DNA from: Nocardia wallacei
GTDB taxonomy: Bacteria; Actinomycetota; Actinomycetes; Mycobacteriales; Mycobacteriaceae
Assembly: GCF_014466955.1 (NCBI RefSeq)
Contig: NZ_AP023396.1
Location: 2,604,001 to 2,668,000, forward strand
DNA: 64,000 nt
Reading direction: 5' to 3'
The notes under the pieces were generated by a model. The model was not told where the DNA came from. It saw only the letters and a program-made list of their open reading frames with translations, and did not search any database. Each line of letters starts with the position of its first letter. The first letter of the stretch is position 1. Positions 27,968 to 37,619 of the stretch are shown piece by piece. The position numbers were made by a program, and so were the translations under genes.

Positions 27968-28732
27968 GTGTCGGACAAGACATTCGCGGACAAGCACATC
28001 CTGGTCACCGGAGGTGGCAGCGGAATCGGCCGCGCTGCGGCGCTGGCGTTCGCCGAACAGGGCGCGGCGAGCGTCACGGTCACCGGTCGGCGGCGCGAAC
28101 CGCTCGAAGAGGTCGCCGCATCGCATCAGGTCGTCGTGCCGGTGGTCGCCGATGTGACGGCCGAGGCGGGAGCGGCGGCCGTGGCCGAGTCGATCACGGA
28201 GCGCGGCGGAGTGCTCGATGTGATCGTGCACAATGCCGGGGTGTTCCGGCGCACGCCCCTGGCCGACCTTGATCTCACGGCCGTGCGGGAACTGTTGCGG
28301 GTCAACGTGTTCGGCCCGGTGCTGCTCACCGCGAAGCTGTTGCCGTCGCTGCGATCGCCGGGCGGCGCCGTCGTCGTGGTGTCCAGCATCAACGGGCGAG
28401 TCGCCGCGGCGGGAACATCGGTGTACAGCGCTACGAAGGCGGCCGCGGACAGCCTGATCGCGAACTGGGCGATCGAGTTGGCGCCCAAGGGGATTCGCGC
28501 CAACGGCGTAGCGCCCGGAACAGTGCCGACACGAATCCTCGCCGCGGGCGGCGTGACCGAGAACGACGCGGACGAATGGCGGGACGACTATGCCCGGACC
28601 GCGCCCGCCGGTCGGATCGGTCGAGTCGAGGATGTCGTTCCGTGGATCACCCGCCTCGCCGAGCCCGCGTCGTCGTGGGTGACCGGCGAGGTGATCGTCG
28701 TCGACGGCGGCAAGACGCTGGTCGGATTCTGA
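27968..28732 (+). CDS. SDR-family oxidoreductase
   Basis: 254 residues from GTG 27968, preceded by GGAAGGAAAAC. SDR motifs: VTGGGSGIGRAAA, HNAG, SSINGRVAAAGTSVYSATK (Ser, Tyr, Lys) and VTGEVIVVDGGKTL. Divergent from the crotonase gene. Its 3' end is 12 nt from the convergent luciferase-like gene. Confidence 0.85.
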   Translation: MSDKTFADKHILVTGGGSGIGRAAALAFAEQGAASVTVTGRRREPLEEVAASHQVVVPVVADVTAEAGAAAVAESITERGGVLDVIVHNAGVFRRTPLADLDLTAVRELLRVNVFGPVLLTAKLLPSLRSPGGAVVVVSSINGRVAAAGTSVYSATKAAADSLIANWAIELAPKGIRANGVAPGTVPTRILAAGGVTENDADEWRDDYARTAPAGRIGRVEDVVPWITRLAEPASSWVTGEVIVVDGGKTLVGF

Positions 28733-28744
28733 AGACCCGCGGTA

Positions 28745-29554
28745 TCAGGTGAGGGTGGGTGGGCCCGCCGCGATGCGGGTGCGGAGTTGCTCGGGGGTGA
28801 CGGTGGAGCCGTCGCTGAACCACCAGGTCGCGCCGGCGGCGGCGTACTGGCTCGCGCGCTCGGCGGACGGTTCGGTGCTGGGGGACCAGATGGCGATGTC
28901 ACCGTCCGCGCGACCGCCCGCCGCCACGAAGTCCGCTCGGATTCGGACCAGTTCCTCCGGGGTCGGCAGCCGGAAGTCGTTGTGCGGGTCGCGGATCTGC
29001 GGGAACAACCCGTCCGCGTCCCGGGCGGCGCGGACCGGCGTTCGCCGGGGCCAGAACCCGCTGGTCCACACCGGCACCTCGATCGGCGCGAAGCGGGCGC
29101 CCGATACGCGGTAGTGCTCGCCGGCGTGCTCGATCTCCCCGCCCGCCAGGATGCGCCGGAGCAATTCGGCGGCCTCGTCGAGCCGCGAGCCCAGCCGGGC
29201 GGCGGACTCGCCGAAATTCGTGTAGTCGGTGGCCACTCCCGCGCCCAGGCCGAGAATCAGCCTGCCGCCGGACAAACGCTGCAACGTGGCGGCCTCGAGC
29301 GCCAGTTTCCACGGTCGCCGCCGCGGCACCGGGACGACCATCGGTCCCAGCGCGATGGACGTGGTCGCCTGCGCGATCGCCGACAGCGTGACCCAGGGAT
29401 CCACCACCGGTGGCGGCGCGTCGTCCAAGGGACCGATCAGGTCGTATACGAAGAACCCGTCCCAGTCGGCATTTTCGGCCGCGACGGCGAGATCGCGCAG
29501 CACCCGCGGGTCGCCGTAGGGGCCGTACGAGGGAACGTAGACACCGAATCGCAT
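28745..29554 (-). CDS. LLM-class flavin-dependent oxidoreductase
   Basis: 269 residues with the bacterial-luciferase (LLM) barrel: MRFGVYVPSYGPYGDP, AAENADWDGFFVYDL, GPMVVPVPRRRPWKLALEAA and GRLILGLGAGVATDYTNFG. Family members use FMN or coenzyme F420; the choice cannot be made from the sequence. It ends next to the SDR gene and its start faces the metallophore transporters across 165 nt that include a Zur-like box. Confidence 0.8.
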   Translation of the reverse strand: MRFGVYVPSYGPYGDPRVLRDLAVAAENADWDGFFVYDLIGPLDDAPPPVVDPWVTLSAIAQATTSIALGPMVVPVPRRRPWKLALEAATLQRLSGGRLILGLGAGVATDYTNFGESAARLGSRLDEAAELLRRILAGGEIEHAGEHYRVSGARFAPIEVPVWTSGFWPRRTPVRAARDADGLFPQIRDPHNDFRLPTPEELVRIRADFVAAGGRADGDIAIWSPSTEPSAERASQYAAAGATWWFSDGSTVTPEQLRTRIAAGPPTLT

Positions 29555-29660
29555 AGCGCGTGCAACCCGCGGCGGACGGCCGCCTATTCCTGACCCGAGC
29601 CCACGCCGCCGCGCATGTCGATCGGCGGCCGGGTTGTGTTACTGTTCGCCTATTCGACAA

Positions 29661-29675
29661 TGACAATCGTTTTCG
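29661..29675. promoter_or_regulatory. Zur-box-like operator upstream of the ABC transporter pair
   Basis: TGACAATCGTTTTCG matches the TGAAAATGATTTTCA-type actinobacterial Zur box at 11 of 15 positions by eye and keeps the TGA-n-AA...TT-n-TC dyad. It ends 44 nt before the transporter start codon. The same motif recurs at 38,745 and 59,335. Confidence 0.6.
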
Positions 29676-29719
29676 CTGGATGGTTGCTGTCGATGACATG
29701 ACGGACAGGAGCCGGGATT

Positions 29720-31561
29720 ATGGGTGGTGCCGGGGCGGCGCTCCAGGTGGACGAGGCGGGACAGGAAGTCGTGGCGGAGGGTGCGGCGAAGCCCGGTAGC
29801 GCCCTGTATCGAGTGACCGAGCCGGTGCGCGGGCGGCTGGCGGCGGCGCTGGCGACAGCCGCGCTGGGGGCGGTCGCCGGGGTCGTCGGGTTCGTGGGCA
29901 TCGCGCTGGCGCTGCGGGAGCTGTTCGCCGCCGACGTCGACACCGCGCGGGTGGTGGCGCTGCTGGTGCTCGCGGCGGTCGGGTTCCTCGTCCGATTCGC
30001 CTTGCGGGCGTGGTCTTTCCTGCTCTCGCACCTCGCCTCCTTCGATCTCGAGCAGCGCCTGCGGACCGACCTCGCCGCGCATCTGGGCCGGGTTCCGCTG
30101 GGGGAGGCGCAGCGCCTGGGATCGGGGGCGGTGAAGAAGGTCGTGCAGGACGATGTCCGCGGCCTGCACATGGCGGTGGCCGATGCCGTACCGCTGGCCG
30201 GCTTCACGGTGGCCCAGCCGGTCGCGGCGCTGCTGGCACTGGGTTTCGTGGATTGGCGGCTGCTGCTGGCGGTCCTGTTGTTCCTGCCCGTGGTGTTCGT
30301 CGGCATGCAGCTGACGCTGCGGGACTACGCCGAGACCAGGCGGCGCTACGACGAGGCCAACGAGGCCATCAACGCGGCCGTGGTCGAATTCGTGCAGGGC
30401 ATGCCGGTGGTGCGGACCTTCGACGACGGCACGGTGTCGTTCCGGCGCTTCGTCGACCGGGTCCGGGACTTCAACGTGGCGACCACCGCCTGGCAGAACA
30501 ACAATCGCAGCGCGATGATCTTCGCCAACCTCACCGTGGCGCCACTACCCACGATTCTGATCGTGCTCGCGGTGGGCGGCTGGCTGACCGCGGCCGGGTC
30601 GATGTCTCCGGCGCAGCTGCTGGCGGCGATCTTGATCGGGACGCTGCCGGTGGAATCGGTGGTGCCGCTGATGAATCTGTCCAATCTGGTCAATCAATCC
30701 AAGGCCGGGGCCGCGCGCATCGTCGAACTTCTCGACATCGCGCCCCTGCCGGAGCCCGACCGGCCGCAGACCCCGGCCGACGGGTCGATCGAGTTCCGTT
30801 CCGTCCGTTTCGGTTACGCGGGTACCGACCGGGTCGCGCTGGACGGCGTGGATCTGACAATTCCGAGCGGTACCGTCTGCGCGCTGGTCGGCCCGTCGGG
30901 CTCGGGCAAATCGACTGTCGCGCGGCTGATTCCGCGGTTCTGGGATGTGGACGAGGGACAGGTGCTCGTCGGTGGCGTGGACGTCCGCCGCATCGCCTCG
31001 GCGGACCTGCTCCGCCACGTGGCGCTGGTCTTCCAGGATCCGTTCCTGCTGTCGGACACCATCGCGGAGAACATCCGACTCGCCCGCCCGTCGGCGACCG
31101 ACGCCGAGGTAGAGGCCGCGGCGCGGGCCGCCCAGGCCCACGACTTCATCGTCTCGGAACTGCCGCAGGGCTACGCCACGCCGGTGGGTGAACGCGGCGC
31201 CCGGTTGTCCGGCGGGCAGCGGCAGCGGATCACCATCGCCCGCGCGCTGCTCGCCGACGCACCGATCGTAATTCTCGACGAGGCAACCTCTTTCGCCGAT
31301 CCGGAGAACGAGGCGGCCATTCAGGACGCGATCGCCGCGCTGACCCGGGGCCGCACGGTGCTCGTGGTCGCGCACCGCCTGTCCACGATCGTCGACGCCG
31401 ACCAGATCGTGGTCCTCGAATCCGGCCGGGTGTCCGAATCCGGCACCCACACCGAACTGCTCGCGTCCGGCGGCCGCTACGCCCGGCTCTGGGAGCATCA
31501 CCAGCGCGCCCGCGGATGGGGTCTCGGCAGCGGCAAGAACAAGGAGGCCACGAACCGATGA
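29720..31561 (+). CDS. Siderophore ABC half-transporter, subunit 1 (YbtP/IrtA-like)
   Basis: 613 residues. An N-terminal exporter-type transmembrane domain (about 40-330, six helices) is fused to an ATPase domain (about 355-595) with Walker A GPSGSGKST, signature LSGGQRQR, Walker B VILDEATS and the H-loop AHRLST. This exporter fold functions as an importer of metallophores in YbtP/YbtQ and IrtA/IrtB, so uptake of the metal-loaded product is the likely role; export cannot be excluded. GGAG lies eight bases upstream. It overlaps the second subunit gene by 4 nt (ATGA). No IrtA-type FAD/siderophore-interacting domain precedes it. Confidence 0.88.
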   Translation: MGGAGAALQVDEAGQEVVAEGAAKPGSALYRVTEPVRGRLAAALATAALGAVAGVVGFVGIALALRELFAADVDTARVVALLVLAAVGFLVRFALRAWSFLLSHLASFDLEQRLRTDLAAHLGRVPLGEAQRLGSGAVKKVVQDDVRGLHMAVADAVPLAGFTVAQPVAALLALGFVDWRLLLAVLLFLPVVFVGMQLTLRDYAETRRRYDEANEAINAAVVEFVQGMPVVRTFDDGTVSFRRFVDRVRDFNVATTAWQNNNRSAMIFANLTVAPLPTILIVLAVGGWLTAAGSMSPAQLLAAILIGTLPVESVVPLMNLSNLVNQSKAGAARIVELLDIAPLPEPDRPQTPADGSIEFRSVRFGYAGTDRVALDGVDLTIPSGTVCALVGPSGSGKSTVARLIPRFWDVDEGQVLVGGVDVRRIASADLLRHVALVFQDPFLLSDTIAENIRLARPSATDAEVEAAARAAQAHDFIVSELPQGYATPVGERGARLSGGQRQRITIARALLADAPIVILDEATSFADPENEAAIQDAIAALTRGRTVLVVAHRLSTIVDADQIVVLESGRVSESGTHTELLASGGRYARLWEHHQRARGWGLGSGKNKEATNR

Positions 31562-33303
31562 GAAGAATCCTGCGGCTGATGCTGCTCGCCGCCGGGGATT
31601 ATCGGGACGAATTCCGCCGCACCCTGTGGTGGGCGTTTCTCGGTTCGGTCACCCAGGCCGCGGCCTACGCCACACTGATCCCGCTGCTGTACGAGCTGAG
31701 CCGGCCGGAGGTGAACGCCACCGCCGCGTGGAGCTGGTTCGGTGTCCTGGTGGCCTGCTACGTGGTTCAAGCCGTATTCCATTACGGCCAACTGCGATTC
31801 GAGTTCGGCCGCTGGGCCGATGTGCTCGCCGGCGCGCGGCTGCGGCTGGGGGAGAAATTGCGGACCATGCCGCAGGCCGAACTCGAGCGCCGGGCCGCGG
31901 GCGACCTCACCACGGTGATCGGCGGCAATGTCGCCAACGCGACGATGAGTTCGTCCTCGATGGCACTGTTGTTCATTCAGATGGTGACGGTCCCGGCGGT
32001 CATCGGCGTGGTCATCGTCTGCGTCGACTGGCGCCTGGGAGCCGTTCTCGCCGTGTCGATTCCGTTCGCGGTGCTGTTCGTCCGGCGGATCCAGCAGATC
32101 TCGGGCGCGGGCTCGCGCCGGCTCGACGCCGCCGACGCCGCGGCCGCGAGCCGGGTGGTCGAATACGTGCAGGGTCTGCCGGTGCTGCGCGCGACCGGAC
32201 AGGTCGGCAGCTCGTCGCAGCGGCTGGTCGAGACCCTCGAGGAGCAGAACGAGGCCATGTCCGCAATGCAGAAGCGGCTGACCTGGCCGGGGCTGCTGGC
32301 ATCCAGCGTCGTGCAGTTGTGCCTGGTGGGGATGGTGGCGCTCGGTGCGGCCCTGGTGCTCGATGTGCGGATGTCCGCGGCGTTGCTGATCGCCGTGGTG
32401 GCCGCGGCGGTGCGATTCGCCGAGCCGATGTCGACCATGTCCAATCTGTCGGCGATCTTCGAGATCACGGACGCGGCGCTGGAACGTGTCGGTGAGGTGC
32501 TGGACACCCCGGCGCTTCCGGTCGGCGACCCGGCGGCCCGGATCACCGGCTACGACATCGAGTTCGACGACGTGCACTTCGGTTACGCCGGCGGGTCCGC
32601 GGTCCTGCGCGGGGTGTCGTTCACCGCTCCGGCGCGTTCGCTCACGGCGCTGGTGGGTCCGTCGGGATCGGGCAAGACGACGGTGACCAGGATGCTCACC
32701 CGCTACGCGGACCCCGACAGTGGCAGCGTCCGCATCGGGGGCCTGGACCTGCGGCAGGTCGACCCCGTGGAGATCTACCGGCATATCGCGGTGGTCTTCC
32801 AGGACGTGTACCTGTTCGACGACACCATCCGCGCCAATATCGCGATCGCCGCGCCGGAGGCCACCCAGGCCGAGATCGAGGCCGCGGCCCGTGCCGCCAA
32901 TGTGCACACCTTCGTCGAACGGCTGCCGCACGGCTACGACACCCGGGTCGGCGAGATCGGCGGGGCGCTGTCCGGTGGTGAGCGCCAGCGCATTTCGATC
33001 GCCCGCGCGATCCTGAAGAACGCGCCGATCGTCCTGCTGGACGAACCGACCGCCGCGCTGGACACCGAGAGCGAAGTCTATGTCCAGGACGCCATCGACG
33101 CGCTGGTCGCGGAGAAGACGGTGATCGTGATCGCGCACCGCCTCTCCACGGTGGTCGCGGCCGATCAGATCCTCGTCCTGGAGGACGGCCGGGTGAGCGA
33201 GCGCGGCACCCACGACGAACTACTGGCACGCGACGGCCGATACAGCGCCATGTGGTCCGCGCAAACCAAGGCACGCCATTGGCGGGTCGCCGCCTCGGCA
33301 TAG
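31558..33303 (+). CDS. Siderophore ABC half-transporter, subunit 2 (YbtQ/IrtB-like)
   Basis: 581 residues, starting within the previous stop codon. Six transmembrane helices (about 15-300), then an ATPase domain with GPSGSGKTT, LSGGERQRISIARAI, VLLDEPTAALD and AHRLST. It is expected to form a heterodimer with the preceding half-transporter to move a thiazoline metallophore across the membrane. Degenerate catalytic sites are common in one partner of such pairs, but both copies here look intact. A strong hairpin follows the gene. Confidence 0.88.
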   Translation: MRRILRLMLLAAGDYRDEFRRTLWWAFLGSVTQAAAYATLIPLLYELSRPEVNATAAWSWFGVLVACYVVQAVFHYGQLRFEFGRWADVLAGARLRLGEKLRTMPQAELERRAAGDLTTVIGGNVANATMSSSSMALLFIQMVTVPAVIGVVIVCVDWRLGAVLAVSIPFAVLFVRRIQQISGAGSRRLDAADAAAASRVVEYVQGLPVLRATGQVGSSSQRLVETLEEQNEAMSAMQKRLTWPGLLASSVVQLCLVGMVALGAALVLDVRMSAALLIAVVAAAVRFAEPMSTMSNLSAIFEITDAALERVGEVLDTPALPVGDPAARITGYDIEFDDVHFGYAGGSAVLRGVSFTAPARSLTALVGPSGSGKTTVTRMLTRYADPDSGSVRIGGLDLRQVDPVEIYRHIAVVFQDVYLFDDTIRANIAIAAPEATQAEIEAAARAANVHTFVERLPHGYDTRVGEIGGALSGGERQRISIARAILKNAPIVLLDEPTAALDTESEVYVQDAIDALVAEKTVIVIAHRLSTVVAADQILVLEDGRVSERGTHDELLARDGRYSAMWSAQTKARHWRVAASA

Positions 33304-33349
33304 GCCCGAGTCGCCGACCCTCCCGAATCCGACACTCCCACAAGACGAC

Positions 33350-33380
33350 TGCCCCACCACCACAAACCGGTGGTGGGGCA
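33350..33380. terminator. Strong bidirectional hairpin between transporter and salicylate synthase genes
   Basis: Arms TGCCCCACCACC and GGTGGTGGGGCA form a perfect 12-bp stem with a 7-nt loop, located between two convergent genes (47 nt past the transporter stop and 26 nt past the salicylate synthase stop). No T-run is needed for termination in this clade. Confidence 0.8.
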
Positions 33381-33405
33381 GGTGCGGAATGGTGGGGCGG
33401 AGGGG

Positions 33406-34716
33406 TCAGGTTGTGGGGTGGGCGGGGACGAGGTAGGGCGCGACGCAGGCGAGTTTCTCGCAGGTCTCCTCGTGCTCGCGTTCGGGGGTCGAGCCGGTGA
33501 CGACACCCGCTCCCGCCCGTAGCCAGCTGCGGCCGTCGCGTTGGTACACGGCGCGCAGAACCAGTGCGGCATCGAGGTTTCCGGTGCTGTCGGCTCGCAC
33601 GACGGCACCGCTGTAGAGGCCGCGCGTACCGGGTTCGAGGTCGCCGATCGCGGCGCATGCGGCCGCCTTGGGGATGCCGGAGGCGGTGATGGCCGGGTAG
33701 ACGGCGGCGAGCGCGTCCCAGCAGGTCCGATCGGCGCGCAGCAGCGTCTCCACGCGCGACGCGAGGTGCTGCACGCTGCCGCGCTCCTTGACGGTGAGGA
33801 ATTCACCGACCCGCGTGGCGCTGCCGATACCGTCGAGTTCGGTGTAGGCCAGCCGCACGGAGGTGGCGTGCTCATAGATCTCCTTCGGATCGCTGAGCAG
33901 ATCCCGCCGCAGACCTTCGTCGCGCGCGGCGTCGCCGGTGCGGGCGCGCGTACCGGCCAGTGGCTGCGTGGTGACCAGCCCGGTGCCGTCGGCTTCGAGC
34001 ACGGTTTCCGGACTGACCCCGGCGGCCTGCCAGCCGCCCAGATCCAGCAGGAAGGAGCGGGCCGGGGTGTTCATCCGGCGGATCGCCGCGTAGGTGGCCG
34101 GCATGTCCACCGCGAACGGCAGCTCCACCCGGCGCGACATGATCACCTTGTCGAACTCGCCGTCGTGAATCCGGTCCAGCGCGAGTCGCACCCGCCGGAG
34201 ATAGTCGGAGTCGACCGCGTCCACCGGCACCGCCGTGGGCGTGGGCGTGGACGCCCAAGCGGCGGCATCGGGCAGGTCCAGGTCGAACGGCGCGCCGACA
34301 CTGTGGGTGACCACGGCGGTTTCGGTGATCTCCAGTTCCACGCCGGGCACCATGAAGTGGGCGAGGACGTCGTCCGGGCCCACGGTGTCCGGGCGGTACA
34401 GCTCGAAGCACGCCCAGCCGTAGGCCCGCCAGCGCGGTACCGGCGCCCGGTCCAGCGCCGCCCGGATCCGCTCCCACGGTGTGCCGCTCCAGGATTCGAG
34501 GCGGTCACCGCCGAGGGTGCTGTGCACGTGGTCGCGGCGGACGGTCACCGCGCCGATCGGATTTCCGGCCACATACCAGCGTCCCGGCTGTTCGTAGACG
34601 ACGTAGTCGGTGAGCTGTCCGGAGGCCGCGACGGCGGCCGCCAGGGTCAGCGGGTCGGCGTGGTGCTGCCGCACGGTCCGCGCGTAGCCGGGGCCGAGGG
34701 TGGTGGGTGGGTTCAT
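33406..34716 (-). CDS. Salicylate synthase (MbtI/Irp9 type)
   Basis: 436 residues from ATG 34716, the length of MbtI and Irp9. The chorismate-binding fold is clear: FDKVIMSRRVELPF, LVTTQPLAGTRART, LLSDPKEIYEHATSVRLAY, VKERGSVQHLASRVE, and ASGIPKAAACAAIGDLEPGTRG. These enzymes convert chorismate through isochorismate to salicylate plus pyruvate without a separate lyase. It is the last gene of a four-gene leftward operon, 16 nt after the halogenase-like gene. It would supply the aryl starter for the carrier domain at the front of the first NRPS. Confidence 0.93.
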   Translation of the reverse strand: MNPPTTLGPGYARTVRQHHADPLTLAAAVAASGQLTDYVVYEQPGRWYVAGNPIGAVTVRRDHVHSTLGGDRLESWSGTPWERIRAALDRAPVPRWRAYGWACFELYRPDTVGPDDVLAHFMVPGVELEITETAVVTHSVGAPFDLDLPDAAAWASTPTPTAVPVDAVDSDYLRRVRLALDRIHDGEFDKVIMSRRVELPFAVDMPATYAAIRRMNTPARSFLLDLGGWQAAGVSPETVLEADGTGLVTTQPLAGTRARTGDAARDEGLRRDLLSDPKEIYEHATSVRLAYTELDGIGSATRVGEFLTVKERGSVQHLASRVETLLRADRTCWDALAAVYPAITASGIPKAAACAAIGDLEPGTRGLYSGAVVRADSTGNLDAALVLRAVYQRDGRSWLRAGAGVVTGSTPEREHEETCEKLACVAPYLVPAHPTT

Positions 34717-34732
34717 CGCGCTCTCATCCGGG

Positions 34733-36322
34733 TCAGGCGAAGGTCTGGGTGATCCACCGGGGTGCCTCGGTGCGGGACCACCGCATGAACTCCATCGCCT
34801 TGTCCTGGCTGATATCGACGTAGCGCAGTTCGGGATTGCCGTGGGGCAGGTAGTCGGGGAAGAACCGCTCGCGGTTGATCCGGTCGATGATCGCTGTCGC
34901 GGCGGCCGCGGGGGACAGCTCACCCCGCTCGACCGCCTCGCAGGTCTCGCGCGCGGTGGTCAGCAGGCCCCGAATGGCTTGGGCCAGTGCGGAATCGCCG
35001 CGCTCCAAGGTCCGGAACACCTGATCGTCCTGACCGGCGACATACCGGGACAGCGTGTGTTCCAGCGCGGCGTCGGAGTAGAAGCTGTAGGTGTGCCACA
35101 CCCGGAAGATCGCGTCCCACAGCGCGTAGTCGCGGAAGCCGACGTACGACGAATAGGCGAGATCGTCGTGCACGTCGAACATCCGCTGCTGTAGGGCGTC
35201 GAGACCGGCGAACCGCGCGGTCGACCAGTCGTCGTCGCGGGCCGCCTCGATGATCCGCCAGGCCAGCGCGTTCACGGTCTGGAAGGAGTTCGCGAGCCCC
35301 CGGGAGAACAGCGCGTCGATCGCTCCGGCGGACTGTGCGGTCAGGCAGAAGCGGTCACCGACCGTGCCGGAGGCGGAGTACTGCAGCCGCCCGGTGCTCA
35401 CCCACGGCCGCACGGCCGCCGCGGACTCGAACTGCTTCGCCACGGCCGGGAATCGCTCCAGGAAGTCGGCGAACTCCCGCTCGGGCGCGTCGCGGTCCTC
35501 GGTCACCGCGTCCCCGGTCAGGGTGAGACCCACACTGCACAGCGGGTTCGTCGAACGGTCGTTGTTGTCGAACGGAATGACCCAGAGCCAGCCGCCGTCG
35601 AAGATGTGGTGCAAGGTGCCGTTGTGCCACCGGCTCGGCTGGCCGTATCGCACCGGGGCGACCTCGTCGAAGGGCTCGACGCCGATCATGTGGGTGAACA
35701 GCGAGCGCGAGTGGGTGCGCGCCCGCGTGGGTTGTTCGCGCAGCCCGAACCGCTCGGCCAGCACGGAGCGGAAACCGGTGGCGTCCACCAGGTATCGGGC
35801 GTTGAACGTCTCGCCGGATGCCGTGCGCAACTCCGCGCCACGATCCGCGTCGATGTCGATGTCGTGGATTCGGGTGTTCAGCCGGGGCACCGCGCCGTAG
35901 CGCACGGCGAGATGGAACACGTACGAGTCGATGTCCTGGCGAAACCAATGCGCTTCGGCGCGGCGGTAACCGGAGGCCAGGACTACCTGGTTGGCCTTGG
36001 CCGGGTCGGCCGGGCGGCCCTGCTCGTGGTAGACGAAGCCGAAGTTCTGCTTCTGCCCGCAGGTCTTGGCGACATGCTCGGCGGTGTCCTCGAAGTTGGC
36101 CAGCGCCTTGAATTCCGGGATGTCGTAGCGCTCGGCCAGCACGTGCATCGTGGCCGTCGCGTGCGGAATGGTGGATTCGCCGACCACGAAGCGCGGATGT
36201 ACGCCCGCGTCGATGAGCAGCACCTCGAGGCCGTGGCGGGCCAGGATCGTCGCCAGGGTGCTACCCGCGATCCCGGCTCCGAGGATGGCGACGTCGTAGG
36301 GGGTGTCGGTCGGGGGTGTCAT
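34733..36322 (-). CDS. Flavin-dependent halogenase-like protein
   Basis: 529 residues, AGGAG eight bases upstream. The FAD motif GAGIAG is at residues 15-20, GEST at 48-51, and the halogenase signature WxWxIP is intact as W245-L-W247-V-I249-P250. Lysines at about 86 and 91 sit where PrnA/PltA-type enzymes place the chloramine-forming Lys, but which one aligns needs a structure-based alignment. The likely substrate is a phenol, for instance salicylate or the carrier-bound salicyl unit; this is inferred from the adjacent salicylate synthase. A non-halogenating monooxygenase role remains possible. Confidence 0.75.
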   Translation of the reverse strand: MTPPTDTPYDVAILGAGIAGSTLATILARHGLEVLLIDAGVHPRFVVGESTIPHATATMHVLAERYDIPEFKALANFEDTAEHVAKTCGQKQNFGFVYHEQGRPADPAKANQVVLASGYRRAEAHWFRQDIDSYVFHLAVRYGAVPRLNTRIHDIDIDADRGAELRTASGETFNARYLVDATGFRSVLAERFGLREQPTRARTHSRSLFTHMIGVEPFDEVAPVRYGQPSRWHNGTLHHIFDGGWLWVIPFDNNDRSTNPLCSVGLTLTGDAVTEDRDAPEREFADFLERFPAVAKQFESAAAVRPWVSTGRLQYSASGTVGDRFCLTAQSAGAIDALFSRGLANSFQTVNALAWRIIEAARDDDWSTARFAGLDALQQRMFDVHDDLAYSSYVGFRDYALWDAIFRVWHTYSFYSDAALEHTLSRYVAGQDDQVFRTLERGDSALAQAIRGLLTTARETCEAVERGELSPAAAATAIIDRINRERFFPDYLPHGNPELRYVDISQDKAMEFMRWSRTEAPRWITQTFA

Positions 36323-36371
36323 GGCTCGAACTCCTAGTGCTGTCGTGTGTGCGAAAGACGAGAGGGCCGGG

Positions 36372-37604
36372 TCAGGGCCGCACCGGCAGGCGGCGCAGGC
36401 CGCGCAGTCCCATGCCTGGGCGCCAGCGCAATTCGGCGGGGTCGGCGGCCAGGCGCAGCGCGGGCCAGCGCGCGACCATTGTGGTGAGCGCGACGGTGAC
36501 CTCCGTGCGCGCGAGGGCGGCCCCGAGGCAGTTGTGGATGCCGCCGCTGAACCCGAGATGGGGGCGGGGCTCGCGATGGATATCGAAGCGGTGGGGATCG
36601 GGGATATGGGCCGGGTCGCGGTTGGCGGCGGCCGGGAACACCAGCACCCGCTCGCCCGTGCCGATGTGGCGGCCGGCGAGTTCGAACGGCTCGACCGCGT
36701 AGCGCGCTGTCGCCGATTCCACCGGGCCCCAGTAGCGCATGGTCTCTTCGACTGCGGCAGCGGACAATTCGGGGTCGGCGCGCAGGGCCGCCCACTGCTC
36801 GGGGTGGGTGAGCAGGGTCAGTGCCGCGCTGGCGATCAGGCTGGCGGAGGTCTCGAAACCGGCGGCCATGAGCAGGCCGAGCATGGCCATCAGTTCGCCG
36901 TTCGACAGCGTGTCCCGGCCGGACGCCGGATGCACCAGCCTGCTGACCAGATCGTCGCCGGGGTCGTCGCGCTTGAGCAGGATCAGGTCGCGGGCGTAGC
37001 CCTCGAGTTGCGCGCGCAATTCGGGATCGGGGGCCGACAGTGGGGTGGAGGCGGACGCCGCCCGCACCGCGAGGACGTGCAGGCCGGGATGCCACGCCTC
37101 GGGGAAGCCGAGAATCTCGCCGAGCACGGTCAGCGACAGCGGATAGGCGTAGGCGTGCAGCAGATCCACGGTGCCGTCACCGGCCGCTGCCGTCTGCTCC
37201 GCCGCGCCCAGCAGTCGTTCGGCGTGCCGGATCACGGTGGGGCGCAAGGCCGTCACCGACCTGGACGTGAACGCCTGCTGCGCGGCGCGGCGCAGCCGGG
37301 TGTGCTCCGGCGGGTCGGACAGCAGCATGGTGTGCGGGGCGCCCGGCAGCTGGGCCGCGGCCCGTGCCGCGCGCTGCGCGGGGGACAGCAGCGTGCGCGG
37401 ATCGTTGGCGAGCCGGGTGTCGTGCAACGCGGCCTTGGCCGCCGCGTATCCGGTGACCATCCAGAACCCTCGCCCCGGTTGCTCGGGCAGTTCGACGAGG
37501 GTGACCGGGGACTGCGCGCGTAGTTCGTCGTAGAGGGTGTGGGCTCGTTCGTGGAAATCCTCGGCCAGCAGGTCCACCACGATCGGGCGGGGTTTGTCGA
37601 GCAT
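36372..37604 (-). CDS. Cytochrome P450 (CYP107-like)
   Basis: 410 residues, soluble bacterial class. The I-helix oxygen-binding motif is LMAAGFETS, the K-helix ExxR is in EETMRYWGP, and the heme-Cys loop is HLGFSGGIHNCLGAALAR with the thiolate Cys. It probably hydroxylates or oxidizes an intermediate of the metallophore, possibly oxidizing a thiazoline to a thiazole or modifying the aryl ring. It lies 15 nt after the O-methyltransferase gene and 49 nt before the halogenase gene. Confidence 0.85.
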   Translation of the reverse strand: MLDKPRPIVVDLLAEDFHERAHTLYDELRAQSPVTLVELPEQPGRGFWMVTGYAAAKAALHDTRLANDPRTLLSPAQRAARAAAQLPGAPHTMLLSDPPEHTRLRRAAQQAFTSRSVTALRPTVIRHAERLLGAAEQTAAAGDGTVDLLHAYAYPLSLTVLGEILGFPEAWHPGLHVLAVRAASASTPLSAPDPELRAQLEGYARDLILLKRDDPGDDLVSRLVHPASGRDTLSNGELMAMLGLLMAAGFETSASLIASAALTLLTHPEQWAALRADPELSAAAVEETMRYWGPVESATARYAVEPFELAGRHIGTGERVLVFPAAANRDPAHIPDPHRFDIHREPRPHLGFSGGIHNCLGAALARTEVTVALTTMVARWPALRLAADPAELRWRPGMGLRGLRRLPVRP

Positions 37605-37619
37605 CGGGTGACGTTCCGT